Source of the DNA: UBA3839 sp902776985
Lineage (GTDB): Bacteria; Bacteroidota; Bacteroidia; Bacteroidales; Bacteroidaceae
Length of the DNA: 64,000 nt
Reading direction: 5' to 3'
Assembly: GCA_902776985.1 (NCBI GenBank)
Contig: CACYSD010000013.1
Span: forward strand, 39,150 to 103,149
The position numbers were made by a program, and so were the translations under genes. This document shows, piece by piece, positions 53,178 to 62,619 of this stretch. Every line of letters starts with the position of its first letter. The stretch's first letter is position 1. The notes beneath the pieces are model-generated. The model was not told the origin of the DNA. It made no database searches and saw only the letters and a program-made list of their open reading frames with translations.

Positions 53178-55871
53178 TTATTCAGATACTATGAAACGGC
53201 CGTCGGTGGTAATGCCTTCGGCAGACATATAAAGATGATTAGATGTAGAGTTGTTGAAGAAGTCTATGCTTGCCTTGCCTTCACTGTTGGTCATCACGTC
53301 GGGTGCCCAGAAGATGGTTCTGCGGAAGTCATCCATAGGCGGCATCACACTATAGTCTTCCATTTCAAACACAGTTGGTACATTGTAGCCTTGGAAATGG
53401 GTGCGACGAAGTCCCTTCTGAGGAGCAGCAAAGCGCAGGTGTGTATAAACAAATACCGTGACGGGATGCAGACGCTCCAAATCATCACTCCGGACAAAAT
53501 TCTTGTAATAATCTTCATCCTCAGACACATAAACGGACTTCACCTCATCGATAAACAATGGCATAAGTGCCGAGTAATTGGTCGTAAGTGTTTCAAACAG
53601 GTATTTCGTCCTGGGATATTGGGAAACCGTGCAATATGCATTATTGACTATCCACACCACAGGCCTGCCGTGATATGTCAGTCCGTCCATATACACACTG
53701 TGCTGGTAATCAGAAACAGTATCGACACCAAAATTTCCATGGTCAACACTTTCCAGATTTCCATCGTCGTCAATCACGACATAACGTTCATTCAAATTAT
53801 CCGTTCCTTCAAAGAAACTATTCTTTGTCTTCAACCAGCTATAGAGCGTAGGCAGGGACTCGCCAAGGTCGGAATACTCGTCGGTGGCACGGTCCACGTC
53901 ATAATATAAACTTGCATGACTTGAAGCACCTTTCTCGCTTAACCATGGTCGCTGTGGATTATCGCTGAAACGAGCCTTAACCTTAACTGTAGGCAGGACA
54001 TAAGCCACATTGTCGCCACTTCCAGTCAAGCGCATTCGTGTCACATCATCAAGCGTGTCTTGCATTTGCTGCAATACCGCCACAGGTTTGGGCAATGTCT
54101 GAAGAGCAAGTTCATAGGCAGATAGTTGACGAGCCTTTGGCGAGAAATGGCGGTCGATAGTGACAAGATAACGTGCATCCTTACCTTCGTACTTTGTATT
54201 AATCAGCAGTGTCCATTCACCATCAACTTCCGGCATTTCGAAAGCATAGTTTCCCACACTGTCAGTCACAGTATGTCCGTCCATGTGAAGACCTTGCTGA
54301 TTATACAGAATGGCCTTAAGGTCCACCCCATTCACCGGATGCTTCTTGGCGAACTTACGTGTGTCCCGTTTCAAAACACCGGAAAGATAGAGTTTGTCTT
54401 CAATGGGATGCATACGCCCGCTATATTCCTCCAAAGAATCAAAGCCGTAGATTCCAGTCTGTAATTTCCAGTCGTAGCGACGCCAGCCCTGCACCATCAT
54501 CAGAAGATCTGCAGCACGACGGTGTTCGGCATCGTCTGCTTCGAAATAATAATCGGGATTGTCTATATATCCTCGTACTTCAGATGAAAGCAGCATCCAC
54601 GTGTTTGCATTTCCGACACGTCCTCCAGTCAGAGTTTCTGCATCCATTGCAGAAAAGGACAGATAGGAATTCGGTGCAGCCGTAAGATTGACGTGGATTC
54701 GTCCGCAAGGATTCAGTTTGTATGCAGGTCCTGCAATCTTGATGCTGTCTGCATCTGTTATTGGCGGACAGATAAAAAACAGACGTTCTGCCCATATTCG
54801 TCCCTGACTGTCGAAAACCGTGAGCTGGCTTACACCTGCAGGCAGGGACTCGCGTTCAAACTGCAACTCAATCTGAGGTGCAGTAAGCATCGTATCACAC
54901 TGAACCACATTTCCCGAATGCATGAGCATATAGCCCCATGTCTGGCCACATAAGGAAGAAGAGATGCGAAAGGTTGCATCTATTTCGTCTCGGGTATCCA
55001 ACTTCAACACACATCCTTCGTCTTCGGTCGCCGGCAATTTAAATGAATGTCGGTGATTGTCCTTGTCCGTAACAACGAATGTCAGCTCACGTCCGTCAGG
55101 AATAATTTCAAATATGCCTCGTCCGTCACGCTCCGACACTGTGGATGCAACAGTTTCGCCGTCGGCATCCACCACAATTGCGGCAGCGACGGCGTGTTCG
55201 CCTTCCTTATTTGTAATACTATACGCCACACGGCAAGGCATCCCCTTGATAAGATGACCGCCCTCCGGATAGAAACTTACGTTATATCCACGTTTGTCGG
55301 TATTTACATTTTCCGTGGCAGCACTATCTTCAGCACGTCCGTTTGGAAGACGTTTATTGTAGCCAAACACATCCATCGTTGGGTGTGAGTAATTTCCTTC
55401 ACGTGAAGGCTTCTTGAAAATGGGGAAAACTCGTGAGAAAACGCCGGTACTACCCCAGTTTATCATGTAACGGGTAAAGGCACGAACTTCGTAGAATCCT
55501 GTACCGAAGATTGAATCCAACTGAAAATCTCCGCTTGCCATACCTTTCACCAGCCTTAACTTGCGCTGTGCTACAATATCACCAGAGGGATTAAGCAACT
55601 CAACATGCAGCACATGACTGATGTCCGTAAGTGTACTGCGGTCTGCACGAACCACATATGCCTTGAAGCGGATAGTCTCACCTTTGAAATAGCCTGTATT
55701 GTCGAAATGCAGATAAACTTTCTCCTGAGGAGTAATCTGATTGAAAAGCACAGCATGTTGGGCAAAGCCCAGAATACGCTGAAATGCAGTATCAGCTACA
55801 GCCTGAGGCGCTTGTGCCTTGACTGCAGCAGAGAAAAAGAGTATGTAAATGAGAATGAATAAGCGTTGCAT
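53178..55871 (-). CDS. Secreted MG2-domain protein with a plug-like C-terminal region
   Basis: 897 residues, signal peptide ending at 'AVKAQ'. An alpha-2-macroglobulin MG2-type domain starts 'QEKVYLHFDNTGYFKGETI' (about 49-67), followed by a carboxypeptidase-regulatory-like segment and a region (about 640-800) resembling a TonB-receptor plug. The terminal 'FRRTIFWAPDVMTNSEGKA' followed by 'TSNHLYMSAEGIT' is a macroglobulin-like beta-sandwich. Proteins of this kind are common in Bacteroidota, with unknown function, probably at the outer membrane. A -7 box TATCTTTG on the minus strand (55901-55908) lies 30 bases upstream. Confidence 0.75.
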   Translation of the reverse strand: MQRLFILIYILFFSAAVKAQAPQAVADTAFQRILGFAQHAVLFNQITPQEKVYLHFDNTGYFKGETIRFKAYVVRADRSTLTDISHVLHVELLNPSGDIVAQRKLRLVKGMASGDFQLDSIFGTGFYEVRAFTRYMINWGSTGVFSRVFPIFKKPSREGNYSHPTMDVFGYNKRLPNGRAEDSAATENVNTDKRGYNVSFYPEGGHLIKGMPCRVAYSITNKEGEHAVAAAIVVDADGETVASTVSERDGRGIFEIIPDGRELTFVVTDKDNHRHSFKLPATEDEGCVLKLDTRDEIDATFRISSSLCGQTWGYMLMHSGNVVQCDTMLTAPQIELQFERESLPAGVSQLTVFDSQGRIWAERLFFICPPITDADSIKIAGPAYKLNPCGRIHVNLTAAPNSYLSFSAMDAETLTGGRVGNANTWMLLSSEVRGYIDNPDYYFEADDAEHRRAADLLMMVQGWRRYDWKLQTGIYGFDSLEEYSGRMHPIEDKLYLSGVLKRDTRKFAKKHPVNGVDLKAILYNQQGLHMDGHTVTDSVGNYAFEMPEVDGEWTLLINTKYEGKDARYLVTIDRHFSPKARQLSAYELALQTLPKPVAVLQQMQDTLDDVTRMRLTGSGDNVAYVLPTVKVKARFSDNPQRPWLSEKGASSHASLYYDVDRATDEYSDLGESLPTLYSWLKTKNSFFEGTDNLNERYVVIDDDGNLESVDHGNFGVDTVSDYQHSVYMDGLTYHGRPVVWIVNNAYCTVSQYPRTKYLFETLTTNYSALMPLFIDEVKSVYVSEDEDYYKNFVRSDDLERLHPVTVFVYTHLRFAAPQKGLRRTHFQGYNVPTVFEMEDYSVMPPMDDFRRTIFWAPDVMTNSEGKASIDFFNNSTSNHLYMSAEGITTDGRFIVSE

Positions 55872-55900
55872 CGTAAGGTGTTATTTTGAAAACACTTCCG

Positions 55901-55938
55901 CAAAGATAGGAATTTATGACGAAAAATGCTTACATTTG
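55901..55938. promoter_or_regulatory. Divergent -7 promoter boxes between the MG2 gene and capA
   Basis: On the minus strand TATCTTTG (55901-55908), and on the plus strand TACATTTG (55931-55938), 22 bases apart and facing opposite ways, so the two promoters probably overlap. Confidence 0.6.
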
Positions 55939-55974
55939 CAGAAGGATTTAAAGTAAAAGATTGAACAAAATTAT

Positions 55975-57114
55975 ATGAAAAAGTATATTTTATTCTTCAC
56001 ATTCGCTGTATTGCTCGCATTTGCAGCATGTTCGAACAAAAACACAAAAACCCAGGCAACAGAGCTTCAAACTGACAGCATTGCTAAACCTGACACATTT
56101 CACCTCACCATACTTGTTGCCGGCGACCTCATGCAACACGGTCCGCAAATCAATGCTGCAAGACGAAGTGACGGGACTTATGACTACAGCGACTGCTTCA
56201 CACACGTGAAGGCTGAAATCGAAAGTGCAGACATTGCCATAGCGAACTTCGAAGTCACTCTCGGAGGTCCTCCATATAAAGGCTATCCATGTTTCAGTGC
56301 ACCGGACGAATACCTGAAAGCTATTATTGGCGCAGGATTTGACGTTCTTACCACGGGCAACAACCACTGCTTGGATTCAGGTAAACGTGGAGTGGAGCGA
56401 ACAATCATGATGCTTGACTCACTGCATGTACCACACCTCGGCACATACGTCGACTCGGTTGCCCGCAACAAAGACTATCCTAAATTGGTGGAGAAAAACG
56501 GTTTCCGTATTGCACTGCTTAACTTCACCTATTCCTCCAACGGTCTCAAGGTCGTTAAGCCCAATCATGTAAACTATATTGACACCATGGAGATAGCAGC
56601 CGACATCAAGAAGGCGAAGGAAATGAATCCTGACATCATCATTGCTATTCCTCACTGGGGAATAGAATATGCCATGACACCAAACGCTCCTGACAAACGT
56701 CTTGCAGACTGGCTTCTAGAAAAGGGCGTAGACCACGTCATCGGAGGTCATCCACATGTACTGCAACCATTTGAATGGAGAAACCGCGAAGCGAAAAACG
56801 GTGGAAATCTCGTTGCCTACTCTCTTGGCAACTACATCTCAAACCAGAATAAGCCTAACACAGGATTGGGTGCTATGGTAAAGCTTCAGTTCACAAAAAT
56901 TGAAGATGACGTACGTCTGGACTCTTGCGCATATACTCTGACCTGGTGTTCACGTCCCGTAGTTTCCGGTCAGCGCAACTACAGAGTCGTTCCTGCTGCT
57001 ACCAGCGACACTTTGCTAAACGTAACAGACCGTAGCCGCCGCGACACCGATGTGCGCACAGCAAGAAAGATTTTTGAGAAATACAATAAGGGGATTGAAG
57101 AATACCTGTTTTAG
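55975..57114 (+). CDS. CapA-family lipoprotein (poly-gamma-glutamate/capsule type)
   Basis: 379 residues with the lipobox 'LLAFAAC' (Cys about 19). The PGA_cap fold, a calcineurin-like metallophosphatase relative, shows 'LVAGDLMQHG', 'ADIAIANFEVTLGG', 'TTGNNHCLDSGKRG', 'HWGIEY' and 'GGHPHVLQPFEW', giving the metal-binding Asp, Asn and His residues. In capsule systems CapA helps make or tether the polymer, but free-standing members are common and no capBC genes are here. Its stop overlaps the tsaE stop by four bases on the opposite strand. Confidence 0.9.
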   Translation: MKKYILFFTFAVLLAFAACSNKNTKTQATELQTDSIAKPDTFHLTILVAGDLMQHGPQINAARRSDGTYDYSDCFTHVKAEIESADIAIANFEVTLGGPPYKGYPCFSAPDEYLKAIIGAGFDVLTTGNNHCLDSGKRGVERTIMMLDSLHVPHLGTYVDSVARNKDYPKLVEKNGFRIALLNFTYSSNGLKVVKPNHVNYIDTMEIAADIKKAKEMNPDIIIAIPHWGIEYAMTPNAPDKRLADWLLEKGVDHVIGGHPHVLQPFEWRNREAKNGGNLVAYSLGNYISNQNKPNTGLGAMVKLQFTKIEDDVRLDSCAYTLTWCSRPVVSGQRNYRVVPAATSDTLLNVTDRSRRDTDVRTARKIFEKYNKGIEEYLF

Positions 57115-57521
57115 AACTCTATCACCCTGCTGCCGTCGGCTTGTTCTTCAATAGTAACTCTGACAACATCGTCGGGGAGAAGTTCCTCGACGAGTTCAGG
57201 CCATTCCATCAGACATAGATTACCACTGTAGACATAATCCTCGAAACCAATGTCATAGGCTTCGGAGAGACGCTTTATGCGATAGAAATCAAAATGGTAA
57301 ATGCTGTTACCTTCACCGTCAATGTATTCGTTAACGATGGAGAACGTTGGAGAATTAACCATGTCGGTAACTCCCAGTGCGTTGCATAAAGCCTTGATAA
57401 ATGTTGTCTTGCCTGCACCCATCTTACCATAGAAAGCAAATACGGTACGTCCGTTCATGGCATTCACAAATTCCTGTGCTGCCTTGTCTATATCGTTGAG
57501 AGAATTTATCTTTATTTCCAT
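57111..57521 (-). CDS. tsaE: tRNA threonylcarbamoyladenosine biosynthesis ATPase
   Basis: 136 residues. The P-loop 'GKMGAGKTTFIKALCNALG' and 'NSPTFSIVNEYIDG' are typical of TsaE, which with TsaB and TsaD places threonylcarbamoyl on A37 of ANN-reading tRNAs. 'HFDFYRI' and 'LMEWPEL' complete the signature. It lies 35 bases after the PorX gene on the same strand and is probably the last gene of that unit. Full length. Confidence 0.95.
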   Translation of the reverse strand: MEIKINSLNDIDKAAQEFVNAMNGRTVFAFYGKMGAGKTTFIKALCNALGVTDMVNSPTFSIVNEYIDGEGNSIYHFDFYRIKRLSEAYDIGFEDYVYSGNLCLMEWPELVEELLPDDVVRVTIEEQADGSRVIEF

Positions 57522-57556
57522 TTTGATAATTGTTTTTCCTATTGTCAGAATAAATC

Positions 57557-59110
57557 TTATCCCTGATTTCTGCGTTTCGATTGCATCGTTACCAGAGGAA
57601 TGAGCATTTCCTCCATTGAAATTCCACCATGCTGGAAGGTATTACGATAGTACGATACGTAATAGTTGTAGTTGTTGGGGTAGGCAAAGAAAGAATCGTT
57701 CTTGGCAAAGATATATGCAGTGGAGATATTCGGCGCAGGCAGGAATGCCTCCTTTGGATTCTTAAGCACAAACACGTCCTTGGAGTTGTATGAAAGATTC
57801 TTGCCAAGTTTATAACGAAGGTTTGTGTTGGTGTTTCTGTCGCCAATAACCTTAGTCGGGGTATTTACACGTATGCTTCCGTGATCAGTCGTTATGATTA
57901 TCTTGGCATCTGTCTCTGCGAGGGCATCAAACAATTCACGGACAGGACTGTGGCGGAACCACGAGGCTGTGATGCTACGGTATGCTACCTCATCGCTTGC
58001 GAGTTCACGAACCATAGTTGATTCCGTTCTCGCATGGCTAAGCATATCAATAAAGTTTACGACAATGACATTCAATTGCTTGGAGGACAACTGACGGAAC
58101 TGGTTAACCAGTTTCTCCGTATCGGCAGAGTGGTTCAGTTTGGAATAGCTGAAATTCTCGTGACGGCGATAGCGATCGAGTTGTGTCTGGATAAGCGGTT
58201 CCTCGTTAAGATTCTTGCCTTCTTCCTCATCTTCGTCCACCCACAGAGCAGGGAACATAGACTCAATCTGCTGCGGCATTAGTCCGGCAAAGATACTGTT
58301 GCGGGCATATTGAGTGGCTGTAGGAAGAATTGAGAGATACAGATCTTCATCGAATGTGAATTTATCCGCCAGCTGCTGACGTATGACGCACCACTGATCA
58401 TAACGAAGATTATCGAAAACAACCAGATATACTTTTTCGCCCTGATTCAAGAGGGGGAAGACCTTACGCTTGAACACATCAGGACTCATAGTCGGACGGT
58501 TTGCACTGTCGTTTACCCAGTCTATATAGTTCTTTGCTATAAACTTCGCAAATTCCTGATTTGCCTCAGCCTTCTGCATCTGGAGCATCTCCGTCATTGG
58601 ACTATCAGTGGCGGCAAGTTCCAACTCCCAAAACACCAAGCGCTTATACACTTCAATCCATTCCTCCAAACTGTAACTATCGTTGATTTGCATTCCCAGC
58701 TTGGTGAAATTCTGCTGATAACTGGTATTGGTAACCTCACTCTCAATTGCACGCTTATGCAGATGCTTCTTAAGAGTAAGCAAAATCTGGTTGGGATTGA
58801 CTGGTTTGATAAGATAGTCGGCAATCTTAGAGCCGATTGCCTGATCCATGATATTTTCTTCCTCGCTCTTTGTAACCATTACCACAGGAATCATGCTATT
58901 CAGTTCCTTAATCTGCGACAGTGTTTCCAAACCGCTCAGTCCAGGCATGTTTTCGTCAAGAAGAATAAGGTCTATCTCCTGATTCTGGCACATGTCAATC
59001 GCATCCTGGCCGTTGCTCGCAGTCACAACATGATAACCTTTATTCTCAAGAAAGATAATATAAGGTTTCAACAATTCTATTTCATCGTCAACCCAGAGAA
59101 GTGTATTCAT
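57557..59110 (-). CDS. porX: PorX-type response regulator with PglZ domain
   Basis: 517 residues. An N-terminal receiver domain (1-120) has the acidic pair 'VDDE', the phospho-acceptor D52 in 'LLDENMPG', and K102. The C-terminal PglZ domain, of the alkaline phosphatase superfamily, has 'VFDNLRYDQW' (D233), 'SILPTATQYARNSIFAG' (candidate active-site threonines 264-266), 'DMLSHA' and 'TTDHGS'. This is the PorX architecture: PorX with the kinase PorY controls T9SS genes, and its PglZ part acts on phosphodiesters and oligonucleotides. The porW-like gene is next to it. PorY is not in the window. Confidence 0.93.
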   Translation of the reverse strand: MNTLLWVDDEIELLKPYIIFLENKGYHVVTASNGQDAIDMCQNQEIDLILLDENMPGLSGLETLSQIKELNSMIPVVMVTKSEEENIMDQAIGSKIADYLIKPVNPNQILLTLKKHLHKRAIESEVTNTSYQQNFTKLGMQINDSYSLEEWIEVYKRLVFWELELAATDSPMTEMLQMQKAEANQEFAKFIAKNYIDWVNDSANRPTMSPDVFKRKVFPLLNQGEKVYLVVFDNLRYDQWCVIRQQLADKFTFDEDLYLSILPTATQYARNSIFAGLMPQQIESMFPALWVDEDEEEGKNLNEEPLIQTQLDRYRRHENFSYSKLNHSADTEKLVNQFRQLSSKQLNVIVVNFIDMLSHARTESTMVRELASDEVAYRSITASWFRHSPVRELFDALAETDAKIIITTDHGSIRVNTPTKVIGDRNTNTNLRYKLGKNLSYNSKDVFVLKNPKEAFLPAPNISTAYIFAKNDSFFAYPNNYNYYVSYYRNTFQHGGISMEEMLIPLVTMQSKRRNQG

Positions 59111-59190
59111 TTTTTTTAAGTCGTTTGTATTGTGATGTTCTTTGTCGATATAACGTTCTTTCGTTATGACGTTATTACGTTGTTTCAGAG

Positions 59191-62100
59191 TTAGAATACA
59201 AAATCCTCGCTATTCTCATCATCCACACTGTTGTTTTCCTCTTCCACATCTTCCATATCTTCGATATTCGGTATGTCTGTCGGTTCGTCGAGGATATTCT
59301 CATCCACACGCAGGAATCCGACTCGGTCGAAGTTCTCGTCATAGAATTCGAAATACTCACCGAAACTACGTCCACGCAATAGTCTCTTCAGATTCTCCTC
59401 ACTGATAATGAACGGATGTAAGCCTTCAAGTTTATAAGCCAGTTCCTCATTGTTAAGCATTCGGTGAAGATAAATATATGCTTCGTCGTAGTTGAGGAAA
59501 GTGCGTACCTGCAGCATATCAATACCGTCTGTACGTTCAAAGGTGATATCGAAATTCCTAACCGTGAAGCTGGAGAAGTTATACTTCGCAACCTCAAAGA
59601 GAAGTTGATTCTCGTTGATACTATCATGTTCGTATGCTATAACAAACAGGAAGTTCGTATTGCGCTCAGCACTGAACGTCGTATCCACAACTGCTGAATC
59701 ACCGTCCTCCAAGTACATTCCTAGACGTCTCTCCCAAACAGATCCCATATCCATTCGTCCACTGGCAAGGATTCGTCCCTCCTTAAGTCCCTTTACATAG
59801 AGACCCGCCAACTCACTCACTGTGCTCTTTGGATATTTCTCAACAATGGACTTCATGGAATTGAGGAACTGACCACGGTCACCTTTCTCCAGACGGCTCA
59901 TAGCGTCAAGGAACATAAACCGCGCACGGTTTGCACCATTAGGATATTCGCGCTCAGTATAGTTGTTGTCTCTGATTACTCTGTCATAATTGCCATCTTG
60001 GAATGCATAGTATGCATCCTGATAGACAGAGTCCTCTATCTCCTTGCCATACCTTCCCTTGAATTCGAAGTCAGGATCAGCCACAAGTATGGCATGCTCA
60101 TTCTCAGGGAAGTCGTTAATCAGCATCTTACGATAGTCCTCGGCGTCATCCACCCGACCAATACGTGAATACAATTGGAAGAGATTATAGTAAGTCTCGT
60201 CAATATGTTCGTATTCAGGGAAATCAAGAAGCACACGCTGGAACGTACGTTCTGCCAATGGGAAGTTTTCCATTCTGTCCTTGTATATTATTGCAGAATT
60301 ATACAGACCTTCTACCAAAGCTGCGTTCGATGCCGCCATCTGTTCTTCGGTAAGAGGAATATCCTTCAAGTAATACTCACGCTTATGCGGATCTTTCTCA
60401 GCTTCTGCGAGTTTCTCCAAAGCTTCTTTGTCTTCTTCGCTAAGTTCGGCATTGACATTTCCGCTTACAGAATCGGTAACCACGGAGTCTTCAGCCAATT
60501 CATTTTCTTCGGAAACGTTCATGTCTTCCAAGACGGTCTTGTTAGTCCGGCGCCAGTCATCTGCAAGTTCACGATTGCCCCATATCTTCTGGAATTCCTT
60601 CTTTCCTGCAGCTACTGCGGTAGGATTGTAGAAATACCATACACCTGTAGTCTGTTGATTACGGTTCGTGCCCGTATTCGCAGCATTTGCATTATTACCG
60701 TTTGTTCCGGCATTTGTCCGTGCTCCTCCAGTTACGCCTTCTGTTTCAGCAGCCTTACGAGCCTCCTCTTTTTCCTTTTTCTTTACTTCTTCAATGATAC
60801 GGTCAATCACCTTAAGACGTTCCAGACTATCCATCTTTGCCAATGCCTGCAGACTGTCTTGAAGTTCAACAGCTGTGGCGTAAGGGTAAAGTTCCTCAAG
60901 GATTTTTGCGCGATTATCTATTTCACGATAGTCATCACGTTCCTTGTCAAACAGACCCAAAGCGCCTTTATAACAGTCGTGGGCTTTAACAAATTCTTCT
61001 CTACCCCAATACAACTGTCCCAGATGAAGCCACACCACGCCCTTCTCTATTCCGTTACGGGTGGATTTCTCCACTCCGTCCTTATATGCATAGATTGCAT
61101 GGAGGGTGTCGCCCTGAGCAAGATAGATATTTCCGATAGCGTAATATACCTGATCAAGGTAATCCTTGTTCTTGGAATTCTTCGCCATCGACTGCAAACG
61201 ACGAATCATCTGACGGCTCTGCCCTGCAGACATAACCTCACTTTGCTGGATTCGTGCGTTGAAATATAATTCATAGGGAGGATTCTGAGCACAAACCCTT
61301 CCAAACTCCTTATAAGCAAGCCTATTCTGATCAGAAAGATGATAGAGCTGTCCCAAAAGGAAATGCAGTCGCGCTTTCATCAGAGAGCCTTTGGCCATCT
61401 TAAGCGCTTTCTTTACATTGGGAATAGCGTCTTCATACTGTCGCTGACGGACCTGACAATCTGCAAGGACTGATGCCTTCAGCGGTTCCAAATTGGATGG
61501 GAAGCTATCGCGAGCCGTACGGTTAATGAGGTTTTCGGCATCATAGAACCATTCCATTTCCGCATAGCACTTTGCTTCCAGAAGTCTGGCCTTAGCCACT
61601 ATATCCGGTTTGGTAAAATACAGTCTCTGGATATATGCAAATGTCGATGCCGCTTCCATATAGTCACCTTTATGGAATTGTGCCTCACCCATCAGGAACC
61701 ATGCCTTGTACAAGAATGGGTTATACTCTTTCTGACTCAGCCAAAGTCTGTCTTTCAGAGATTTAGGTTTACTGCTCTTCCATTCAGGACGCTTAGTTAT
61801 GCTATGCTGCTTGATGGTTTTCTGACATTTCTCTATTGCCCTGTCAAAAAAAGACTTACCAAGCGATGCCGTAGATTTGTTGGCAGTCATAAACACAGGC
61901 AATACTTCAGTAAAATTATCCTTATTACCATTACGCTGCGCCTCTATTCCGTCCTTAAAAGCTACACTTCCGTTATAATAAGTGTTATAACGGGCCTTGA
62001 ATGCCTGAACACGACGTGTCAAGCCCGTGTTCTTATTAGTCGAGCACGAACCTACAAGCAATGCCGCCAATACTAAAAACAACAAACGTATTGTTCGCAT
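59191..62100 (-). CDS. porW: PorW/SprE-like TPR lipoprotein of the type IX secretion system
   Basis: 969 residues from the ATG at 62100 ('MRTIRLLFLVLAALLVGSC'), a standard lipoprotein signal. An ATG ten codons upstream (62130) would add a polar stretch before the signal and is less likely. Many tetratricopeptide repeats ('YKAWFLMGEAQFHKGDYMEA', 'KARLHFLLGQLYHLSDQ', 'GVVWLHLGQLYWGREEF') are broken by a low-complexity Asn/Thr/Gly stretch (about 480-515). The long N-terminal family block 'RVQAFKARYNTYYNGSVAF' is typical of PorW/SprE, which links T9SS subcomplexes and is needed for secretion. The porX-like gene follows after 80 bases. Confidence 0.9.
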   Translation of the reverse strand: MRTIRLLFLVLAALLVGSCSTNKNTGLTRRVQAFKARYNTYYNGSVAFKDGIEAQRNGNKDNFTEVLPVFMTANKSTASLGKSFFDRAIEKCQKTIKQHSITKRPEWKSSKPKSLKDRLWLSQKEYNPFLYKAWFLMGEAQFHKGDYMEAASTFAYIQRLYFTKPDIVAKARLLEAKCYAEMEWFYDAENLINRTARDSFPSNLEPLKASVLADCQVRQRQYEDAIPNVKKALKMAKGSLMKARLHFLLGQLYHLSDQNRLAYKEFGRVCAQNPPYELYFNARIQQSEVMSAGQSRQMIRRLQSMAKNSKNKDYLDQVYYAIGNIYLAQGDTLHAIYAYKDGVEKSTRNGIEKGVVWLHLGQLYWGREEFVKAHDCYKGALGLFDKERDDYREIDNRAKILEELYPYATAVELQDSLQALAKMDSLERLKVIDRIIEEVKKKEKEEARKAAETEGVTGGARTNAGTNGNNANAANTGTNRNQQTTGVWYFYNPTAVAAGKKEFQKIWGNRELADDWRRTNKTVLEDMNVSEENELAEDSVVTDSVSGNVNAELSEEDKEALEKLAEAEKDPHKREYYLKDIPLTEEQMAASNAALVEGLYNSAIIYKDRMENFPLAERTFQRVLLDFPEYEHIDETYYNLFQLYSRIGRVDDAEDYRKMLINDFPENEHAILVADPDFEFKGRYGKEIEDSVYQDAYYAFQDGNYDRVIRDNNYTEREYPNGANRARFMFLDAMSRLEKGDRGQFLNSMKSIVEKYPKSTVSELAGLYVKGLKEGRILASGRMDMGSVWERRLGMYLEDGDSAVVDTTFSAERNTNFLFVIAYEHDSINENQLLFEVAKYNFSSFTVRNFDITFERTDGIDMLQVRTFLNYDEAYIYLHRMLNNEELAYKLEGLHPFIISEENLKRLLRGRSFGEYFEFYDENFDRVGFLRVDENILDEPTDIPNIEDMEDVEEENNSVDDENSEDFVF

Positions 62101-62196
62101 TGCCCTCAAACTATAAGTCTTATCTGCCAATAATTTGTCTGTTACGCTAATATAATAACGTAATGCTGCGGTTTTTAGTATATCGGTGCGTAGCTG

Positions 62197-62619
62197 TCAA
62201 CCCTTCCTGCGTTCTGAAACTATCATGACTATCTCGTCCTTCAAATCATCGGGTATTTCAATACCTCTCAGCTGAAGACTGCGTACCCATCCTGGTACTT
62301 CGGATTCTTTCATAGTCATCAGCACCTCACGGAATTCTTCCGTTTCCTCTTCGGTATAGTCACCCGATGACTTATCACGGAAACGGTCCAGTTCCTCGTC
62401 ATTATAGTATTCAATCTCTTTGCTCAATGCGGCAAGCAGGCTGTCCTTCTCGCAGACTTCATGCTGACCGCAACATTCCATGTCCTGCACCTGCTTTATA
62501 CTTGGCAATTCATCAATTTCGCCACGATCCAACTGCTTCTGCAATTTCTTATTGCGAAGCCAGCCTGCTACAAAAGCAATAACGCCAAGAAGTAAAAGGG
62601 AAAAAGCTAAATAAATCAT
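62197..62619 (-). CDS. Small membrane protein with CCGxHxxC motif
   Basis: 140 residues. One N-terminal helix (about 2-20) and a soluble acidic part containing 'CCGQHEVCEKDSLL' (about 49-62), a possible metal or redox site, and 'EYYNDEELDRFRDK'. It is a conserved Bacteroidales protein of unknown function, to my recollection. Its start overlaps the aroA stop (ATGA, 62616-62619), so it is translated with aroA, and it precedes the porW gene. Confidence 0.78.
   Translation of the reverse strand: MIYLAFSLLLLGVIAFVAGWLRNKKLQKQLDRGEIDELPSIKQVQDMECCGQHEVCEKDSLLAALSKEIEYYNDEELDRFRDKSSGDYTEEETEEFREVLMTMKESEVPGWVRSLQLRGIEIPDDLKDEIVMIVSERRKG

Noticed and set aside
57557..59110. PglZ domain as a BREX-type phage defence gene
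   Set aside because: It is fused to a receiver domain and sits beside a PorW-like gene, which is the PorX arrangement; no other BREX genes are present.
59205..61269. Plus-strand ORFs inside the porW gene, including one of 364 residues
   Set aside because: They are antisense to a well-supported TPR protein and have Cys/Ser/Phe-rich translations typical of reverse-strand shadows.
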